Of a DNA stretch of 39,255 bases, positions 33,614-39,255 are shown one piece after another. The stretch's first letter is position 1. Every line of letters starts with the position of its first letter. Source of the stretch: DASYYE01 sp035946955 (GTDB taxonomy: Bacteria > Actinomycetota > Actinomycetes > Streptosporangiales > Streptosporangiaceae); contig DASYYE010000345.1 in NCBI GenBank assembly GCA_035946955.1, positions 1-39,255 on the forward strand, written 5' to 3'. The notes under the pieces were generated by a model, which had not been told where the DNA came from, did not search any database, and saw only the letters and a program-made list of their open reading frames with translations. The position numbers and the translations under genes were made by a program.

Positions 33614-33628
33614 AACAGTTCTACTGTT
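33614..33628. promoter_or_regulatory. Inverted repeat AACAGT-TCT-ACTGTT upstream of the aldehyde dehydrogenase gene
   Basis: A perfect 6-bp inverted repeat with a 3-bp spacer, 88 bp upstream of the start at 33526, in the only sizeable gap (33527-33804) of the long minus-strand block. Its surroundings are A/T-richer than the coding DNA. It fits a dimeric regulator site near the promoter of the downstream operon. I found no well-spaced -35/-10 pair, and nothing else recognisable in the gap. Confidence 0.4.
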
Positions 33629-33804
33629 CTGTGGTGCACTGCGCCATCACATCTATTGGAGAGCCAGAGGTGCCATCGGCCGCAGTAACCCCTGCCGGTA
33701 CTGGGCGATGGACGCGCGCCTGTCAAGGGGATTGGAGCGTTCACACGGACTACCGCAGGTTGCCGCGGCTCGGGGCTACGCGCGGCCACCACCGTCAATG
33801 ACAT

Positions 33805-34482
33805 TCATGAGACGAATGCGTAGATCATTTCCCTGAACTCATCACCCGTGAGCGTCTCCACGAAATTGTGACCGCCAGGCATCATGGCGACCTGGATTCG
33901 CGTGCCATAACGATCCCACTGGGCAAGCGTTTCCAGATCACAGGACAGCTTGTCCTGGGCTGCGCCCACGGCCACGATCCGCACGTCCGTCCGGGCACTT
34001 GGCTCGTATTCCGCGGCCGCCTTGTAGTCATTGAGCCATACCTCGCGCATGGCTTCGAGGAAGCCGGCGGCCTGCGCGAGCTCGCTGGGAACGGCGGCTT
34101 CGAGATCGGCCAGCGCGGACAGGCTCTCCCGGCCCTCGTGGCTGTAGCGCCTCATCGCGTGCGGTGGGTACTGAGCGAGCAGCACCAAGGCGCGAAACCG
34201 CCCGGGCGAGCGCACGGCGGCCTCGAAGGCGATGAGCGCGCCGAGGCTGTGACCGACCAGCATCACCTCATCGGCGCCCTGCTCTGCCAGTGCCCGGGCC
34301 AGCTCGCCGCCCCGCTGCACCACCGGTGTGCTGCGGCCCGGCGTCTTCCAAATGGCGGCCGCGACCGGGCTTTCGGGATGCTGCCACTGGGCGATGAAGC
34401 TGGTCCGGCCGCCCACCCCCGGGACATAGACGATGGGGCCGCGGGCGCCGTCGATGGCGGGGCGGAGTACGTACTCCGACAT
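33805..34482 (-). CDS. Small thioesterase / alpha-beta hydrolase
   Basis: 225 aa. ATG 34482 overlaps the NRPS stop by one base (TGATG), with GGAGGAG upstream. The triad is visible: GHSLG (Ser79), Asp in GAAQDKL and His in GGHNF. PGVGGRTS near the N-terminus supplies the oxyanion region. The length and direct coupling to an NRPS suggest a thioesterase domain detached from the synthetase or a type II editing enzyme. With the internal TE at 17097-20891 lacking its Ser, this protein is a candidate for product release. Confidence 0.85.
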   Translation of the reverse strand: MSEYVLRPAIDGARGPIVYVPGVGGRTSFIAQWQHPESPVAAAIWKTPGRSTPVVQRGGELARALAEQGADEVMLVGHSLGALIAFEAAVRSPGRFRALVLLAQYPPHAMRRYSHEGRESLSALADLEAAVPSELAQAAGFLEAMREVWLNDYKAAAEYEPSARTDVRIVAVGAAQDKLSCDLETLAQWDRYGTRIQVAMMPGGHNFVETLTGDEFREMIYAFVS

Positions 34483-37400
34483 CAGCACTCCTCCGCTAGC
34501 TTCCGCAGTGCACCGAGATAGGCATCCGACAGCGCCGCAACGGTGTCCTCCGGAACTTCGCTGGGAACATAGGTCCACCGGGTGGTCAGTTCACCACCAC
34601 TGACCCAGGACGTGATGTCGAGCAGGTGCCCGCGCTTGTTCCCCGGGTCAACCGATGAGCTGCGGAAGTCCTGCGCAGCCGTCAGGAGACCGCCGGGCGC
34701 CGCATCCCTGCCGAGCTTGCCGAGCTGGCCGAGATAGTTGAAACAGCCGTCCACACGACCGTCATCGCCGCAGTCGCGCTCAGCCAGGTGGCGCAGCACC
34801 CCATATCCGAGGCCGTTGTCCGGGATCGCCGCGAGATGTTCCGCGGTGGCACCGAGCACCTCTGAGACAGTGCCCTGACAGGAGAGACGGACAGGGAAGA
34901 TCGATGTGAACCAGCCCACGGTCCGCGTCAGGTCGGTGTCACCGGACAGCGGCTCGCGGCCATGCCCTTCCACGTTGATCGCGAACTCATCCCGGTCCAG
35001 CACGTGGCGCGCCGCGAGGGACAGCCCAGCCAGGAGTACGCCATTGATCCGCACTCCGCGGCGGCGCGGCAGCCCGCGGATCAGTTCCCCCGTAACGTCC
35101 GCGCTGAGCGTGCTGGTGAGGAAGCGCGCGGCGCCCGAGACGTTGCCCGCTGGCCTCCCGGCGCGGAACAGGGGGACGGCGCCAGCGAGCTGTTCTCGCC
35201 AGTAACCGAGCTGCCCATCGAACGTGCCCGCGCTGGCGTGCCCGGCCAGCCCGGCGGCCCATGAGCCGAAGGACGTGGTCCCGGCCACGGGTGCCACAGG
35301 CCGGCCCTGCGCGATCGCATCGGCGGCGTTCTCCAGGTCCGCGGCCAGGATGCGCCAGGACACGGTGTCGATGACAAGGTGGTGGGCGACGAGGATGATC
35401 CGGACGGCGTCAGCCTCGCCCACATCCACGATGACGGCACGGAAGAGCGGGCCGCTGTGGATGTCCAGCCCGCGCTGGAGCTTGTCAGCGATGGCCGTCA
35501 GCTCGGCCGCCGCCAGTTCCGGTGTCCCGGTGAGCCGTTTCGAAACATCGGCGGTCAGCAGCCAGTCCTGGGTGTCGTCGCCGTCCGTGTAACACTGGAT
35601 GGGCCGCCCGCTGGCATCTGCCCGGAATCTCAGCCGGAAGGCGTCGTGACCGGCGACCACAGCCCGCAGCGCATCCGCGATCATGTCACGGTGTTCCCGC
35701 CTGATCCGGAATGCCAGCCACTGGTTGTAGTGATGCGGGTTGACCATGTCCAGGTCGAAGAACCACCGCTGGACGGGCGTAAGCGGAACCGTTCCCGCCG
35801 CCTCGGGGACCGCCGCAAGCCCCAGTCGGCCGGTCCCGCTATCCAGCCGCCTCGCCTGCTGGCTGAGCTGTCTCACGGTCGGGCCGGCGAACAGCTCCCG
35901 AAGCTCCGCCTTGATGCCCCGGCTCGCGAGCTGGCTGATGACAGCGATGCTGAGAATGGAGTCGCCGCCCAGTTCGTAAAAGTTGTCGTCGATCCCCACC
36001 TCGTCCAGGCCGAGGACCGTGGCCCACACTTCGGCGACCGCCTGCTCGATGTCGCTGGTCGGCCGGGCAGCTTCCGCGGCACCCCTGCCCGTGGCCGCCG
36101 GGTCGGGCAAGGCACGGCGGTCGATCTTTCCGTGGGGGGTCAGCGGTATGGCGTCGACCGCAACGTAGTGGGACGGGTGCAGGTGCTGCGGCAATATCCG
36201 GCCGATGTGTTCGCGCAGCTCTGTGGCACTGGGCTGATCGGGGCCCGCGCCTGCCACGTACGCGACCAGCCGTTGCCCGGACGGGAATGGCCATGCCCGC
36301 ACGTAGGCGGCGCTGACGCTCTCATGGCGCAGCAGCGCAGCCTCTATCTCGGCCGGCTCGATCCGGTAGCCGCGTATCTTGATCTGGTCGTCCACCCGGC
36401 CGCAGAACTCGAAGTCGCCGTCAGGGCGCATCCGGCCAAGGTCACCCGTGCGGTAGAGGCGCGCACCCGGGGCGGACACGAATGGGTCGGGCACGAACCG
36501 CTCAGCGGTCAGCGAGGGCTTCCCGGCGTATCCGCGCGCGACGCAGGCGCCTCCCAGGTAGAGCTCGCCAATGACGCCGGGCGGTATCGGCCGCATGTCC
36601 GCGTCCAAGACGTACATGGTCGTGTTCGCGATGGGCGCGCCAATCGGCAGCAATTCACCCACGTCGTCGTTCCCGGTGAGGTACAGCGAGTTGGCGACGG
36701 TTGCCTCGGTCGGGCCGTATTCGTTGAACACCGGTGTCCGCGGGTCGACCGAACGCCAGTCCCTGAGCACGGCCGCTGGGAAGGCCTCCGCACCCACGAT
36801 GAGGTGTCCCGCGAGCCGGCCGGCCTGCTCGGGACTGAGCTGATGCGCCAGGATCCGCAGGTGGGACGGGGTGACCTTGAGGAAGCAGTAGGGCGCCTCC
36901 GGTAGCAGGAGGTCACCGAGCCGCTCCGCGGGAAAGGACTCCGGCAGCAGGTGCACGGACCGGCCCGAGACCAGCGGCGGGTACAGGTTCGGCACCACGG
37001 CGTCGAAGGCGATGGAGGAGAAGACGGCCGTGCCTCCCGGTTGTGGGCTCGTGTAGGCCGCCACGCACCAGGCAACGAAATTGGTCAGTGCGTGGTGCTC
37101 GATCATCACTCCTTTCGGGCGGCCAGTGGAGCCGGAGGTGTAGATGATGTAGGCCAGGTCATTGCCCTCGACCTCGACGCCCGGCTCGGCCGCGCTCACC
37201 TGCTCGAGCTCGTCGGCGATGTGGTCGGTGAAGACCACCTGTCCAGCGAACTCCAGGTCGCCGTCAGCCAGACCGCGCTGCGTCAGCAGGAACCTCGCGC
37301 CCGCATCTCGCAGCATGTAGGCCCGGCGCTCATCGGGGTCCCCCGGCTCCAGCGGCACATAGCACGCGCCAGCCTTGAGCGTGGCGAGGAGCGCCACCAC

Positions 37401-39255
37401 GAGGCCCACGCCGCGCTCGATGCAGATCCCGACCCTGGTCCGAGGGCTGACGCCCTGCCCGGCCAGGTAGTTCGCGAGCCTGTTCGCACTGTTGTCGAGG
37501 TCACGGAAGGTCATGCGGCCCGTGCCGTCGATCAGGGCAACCGCGTCCGGCGTCCGCCGGGCCTGGTCGCTGAACCACGCGTGCACGGCAGGACGTGCTT
37601 GCTGCCGTGCCAGTCCCGTACTCCGTGCCACCACCTGCGCCACTTCGGGCTGGGAAAGCACACTGACCTCGCCAAGGTCATCCTCGGCGGCACCGTCGGC
37701 GAGCTGGGTGAGGACGAAAGTGAACTGTGCCAGCACATCCTCCAGATCACTGCTGGCCAGCTTCGTCCCTGCCGCGCTCAACCGCAGCCTCAGCACGGGA
37801 TCGGGAGCGACGACGAGCATGATCTCATCTGCGGTGTGCTGCTCCACCTGGTCCAGGTCGCCAAACAGCCCTGGCCCGGACGCCGGGTACGACTGGGGGA
37901 AGTTCTCATAGACGACCAGAGTCGAGAACAGCGGCTGCTCTCGGTTGGCCCCGGCGATGCGCTGGACGTCCACCAGCGGCACCCACTCATGTTCCTGAAC
38001 TGCCAGCCGGAGATCCTGGACTCGCCGCAGCCATCCGCTGACGCTCCCCTGGATGGGGACGGGGACGCGGATCGGCACCGTGTTCATGCACATGCCGACG
38101 ATGCCTTCGGCCCCCGGCACGCTGTCCTGCCGGCCTGACACCACGATCCCGAAGAGGGTCTCGGTGCTGGCCGCCCACCTTGCCAGCATGAGCGCCCAGG
38201 CACCTTGGATGACGGTGTTCAGCGTCACCTGGCACCGGCTGGCGAGCGCACGCAATGCCGCGTCGAGGGCGGGCGCCACGCGGGTGACCGCGTGACGGGT
38301 GCCCACCGGCTCGGCCTGCGGCCGGAGCGTGAGCGCACCAAAGGAGCGGGCACCGTCGAATCCGTCGAGGTGGGTGGCCCAGAACTCGTGGGCGGCCTTG
38401 GTGTCACGGCTGGCGAGCCAGTCCAGGTAGGCGCTGAACTCAGGCACCCCGGGCCGCCCGGCAGGCTCCAGCAGGCCGGGGCCGCTCCTGGCCTCATAGG
38501 TGGACGCGACCTCGGACAGGACGATGGGGACGCTCCAGCCGTCGAGGATCGCGTGGTGGTGGGTCCAGACGAGCATGTCGTGGTCTCGGGTTTCGATCCA
38601 GGTCAACCGCATCAGCGGCGCCCGGTCGAGCGGGAAGCTGCGGGCCCGGTCCACGGCAAGGAACGACGACAGGTTACGTTCCACCTCCTCCCTGCCCGCC
38701 GTTGACCAGTCGAGCGTGGCGCAGTCCACATTCACCGCGGGCGCTATGACCTGGGCGGGTACGGTTCGGTCGGCCCAGCGGAAGCACACGCGCAAGGCAT
38801 CGTGGGCGTTGACAACGGTGTGCCATGCCGCCGTCAGCCGGTCTCTGTCGGTATGCGCGGGCAGGCGCCAGACCATTTGCTGCACGTAGGCGCCGCGGTC
38901 CTCCTCGAGAAGCGAGTGGAACAGCATTCCCGCCTGCATGGAAGTCAGCGGCCATACCCGGTTTTCCGCCAGGGACCTGCCGGGGTGTTCCCCGGCAGGC
39001 GGTTCGGCGGAGACCAGCGCGTGGGCTATCTCGGAGATGGTCGGCTTACGGAACAACAGTGCGGAACCAAACTTGATGCCATGCCGCGCCGCGCGGGCGG
39101 CGATCTGGATACCAAGGATGGAGTCGCCGCCGAGTTCGTAGAAGTTGTCGTTGACGCCTACCCGGTCGAGGTTGAGGACTTCCTGCCAGACCTGGGCCAG
39201 GGCCTGTTCGGTGGGGGTGCGCGGCGCGACGTAGCGCTGTGACAGGGCGGGGCGG
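34482..39255 (-). CDS. NRPS T-C-A-T-E, N-terminal part beyond the window
   Basis: The frame runs off the right edge; 1590 residues are visible. They begin with a carrier domain (LGGDSI, Ser45 of the visible part) after what looks like the end of an A domain, so a module lies outside. Next come a C domain with intact HHAILDG, an A domain (YTSGSTGRPKG, NEYGPTEA, YRTGDLG, TPHGKIDRR), a second carrier (FYELGGDSI) and an epimerisation domain (PLTPVQRWFFD, HHLVIDTVSWR, EGHGREP, TVGWFTSIFPV, NYLGQ). Specificity residues by eye are DAPKIGEVAK, loosely Asx-like. The residue is probably delivered as the D isomer. The protein ends after the E domain, so the next C domain must come from another protein. 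The thioesterase at 33805 follows directly. Confidence 0.92.
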   Translation of the reverse strand, partial: RPALSQRYVAPRTPTEQALAQVWQEVLNLDRVGVNDNFYELGGDSILGIQIAARAARHGIKFGSALLFRKPTISEIAHALVSAEPPAGEHPGRSLAENRVWPLTSMQAGMLFHSLLEEDRGAYVQQMVWRLPAHTDRDRLTAAWHTVVNAHDALRVCFRWADRTVPAQVIAPAVNVDCATLDWSTAGREEVERNLSSFLAVDRARSFPLDRAPLMRLTWIETRDHDMLVWTHHHAILDGWSVPIVLSEVASTYEARSGPGLLEPAGRPGVPEFSAYLDWLASRDTKAAHEFWATHLDGFDGARSFGALTLRPQAEPVGTRHAVTRVAPALDAALRALASRCQVTLNTVIQGAWALMLARWAASTETLFGIVVSGRQDSVPGAEGIVGMCMNTVPIRVPVPIQGSVSGWLRRVQDLRLAVQEHEWVPLVDVQRIAGANREQPLFSTLVVYENFPQSYPASGPGLFGDLDQVEQHTADEIMLVVAPDPVLRLRLSAAGTKLASSDLEDVLAQFTFVLTQLADGAAEDDLGEVSVLSQPEVAQVVARSTGLARQQARPAVHAWFSDQARRTPDAVALIDGTGRMTFRDLDNSANRLANYLAGQGVSPRTRVGICIERGVGLVVALLATLKAGACYVPLEPGDPDERRAYMLRDAGARFLLTQRGLADGDLEFAGQVVFTDHIADELEQVSAAEPGVEVEGNDLAYIIYTSGSTGRPKGVMIEHHALTNFVAWCVAAYTSPQPGGTAVFSSIAFDAVVPNLYPPLVSGRSVHLLPESFPAERLGDLLLPEAPYCFLKVTPSHLRILAHQLSPEQAGRLAGHLIVGAEAFPAAVLRDWRSVDPRTPVFNEYGPTEATVANSLYLTGNDDVGELLPIGAPIANTTMYVLDADMRPIPPGVIGELYLGGACVARGYAGKPSLTAERFVPDPFVSAPGARLYRTGDLGRMRPDGDFEFCGRVDDQIKIRGYRIEPAEIEAALLRHESVSAAYVRAWPFPSGQRLVAYVAGAGPDQPSATELREHIGRILPQHLHPSHYVAVDAIPLTPHGKIDRRALPDPAATGRGAAEAARPTSDIEQAVAEVWATVLGLDEVGIDDNFYELGGDSILSIAVISQLASRGIKAELRELFAGPTVRQLSQQARRLDSGTGRLGLAAVPEAAGTVPLTPVQRWFFDLDMVNPHHYNQWLAFRIRREHRDMIADALRAVVAGHDAFRLRFRADASGRPIQCYTDGDDTQDWLLTADVSKRLTGTPELAAAELTAIADKLQRGLDIHSGPLFRAVIVDVGEADAVRIILVAHHLVIDTVSWRILAADLENAADAIAQGRPVAPVAGTTSFGSWAAGLAGHASAGTFDGQLGYWREQLAGAVPLFRAGRPAGNVSGAARFLTSTLSADVTGELIRGLPRRRGVRINGVLLAGLSLAARHVLDRDEFAINVEGHGREPLSGDTDLTRTVGWFTSIFPVRLSCQGTVSEVLGATAEHLAAIPDNGLGYGVLRHLAERDCGDDGRVDGCFNYLGQLGKLGRDAAPGGLLTAAQDFRSSSVDPGNKRGHLLDITSWVSGGELTTRWTYVPSEVPEDTVAALSDAYLGALRKLAEEC

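Noticed and set aside
33762..33786. GCCGCG...CGCGGC hairpin after the small thioesterase gene as a terminator
   Set aside because: Six-bp stem with a 13-base loop and no T-tract; such pairings are frequent in GC-rich DNA.

Overview
The window is high-GC DNA from an actinomycete (Streptomyces or a related filamentous genus; the genus cannot be fixed from sequence alone). Apart from a purine-catabolism gene at the left edge, it holds most of a fragmented non-ribosomal peptide synthetase (NRPS) cluster that continues past the right edge. Evidence for the lineage is the G/C-rich third positions, GTG/TTG starts, ATGA/GTGA start-stop overlaps and an LmbU-family regulator.

Left flank and border (1-2735): the 5' part of an OHCU decarboxylase gene (uraD-like), an LmbU-type regulator, a 322-bp intergenic region with overlapping palindromes, an ornithine-cyclodeaminase/mu-crystallin family enzyme and an MbtH-like protein, all on the minus strand. 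Middle-left (2876-9785): a plus-strand threonine-dehydratase-like PLP enzyme; a convergent minus-strand protein fusing an adenylation (A) domain to a zinc carbamoylase/allantoate-hydrolase domain; and, divergent from it, a plus-strand cassette of carrier protein, P450 and free-standing condensation (C) domain.

Long minus-strand block (39255 down to 9811), in order of transcription: a large NRPS entering from the right edge (T-C-A-T-E), a small thioesterase, then, after a 278-bp gap with an operator-like inverted repeat, acetaldehyde dehydrogenase, 4-hydroxy-2-oxovalerate aldolase and 2-oxopentenoate hydratase homologues, A-T-C, a C-methyltransferase-like enzyme, A-T, a cobalamin-type radical SAM enzyme, an acyl-CoA-dehydrogenase homologue, a type II thioesterase, a partly degenerate C-A-T-TE protein, A-T-C, a free carrier protein and two ABC-exporter subunits. 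Many junctions overlap by 4 bp, so much of this block is probably co-transcribed.

Working model (inference): specificity residues read by eye suggest Gln (13784-17044), Leu-like (24827-26623), Val/Ile-like (27644-30691) and an Asx-like code (34482-39255). The aldolase trio plus the threonine dehydratase could build a 4-hydroxy-2-oxo acid from acetyl-CoA and 2-oxobutyrate or pyruvate, the same logic as NikA/NikB in nikkomycin biosynthesis. The methyltransferase next to the Leu-like A-T suggests beta-methyl-leucine. The P450, radical SAM and dehydrogenase would tailor carrier-bound residues. I do not recognise the product as a known compound. The A-carbamoylase fusion and the decayed C-A-T-TE protein are the most unusual parts. 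No tRNA, rRNA, CRISPR array or mobile element was seen.
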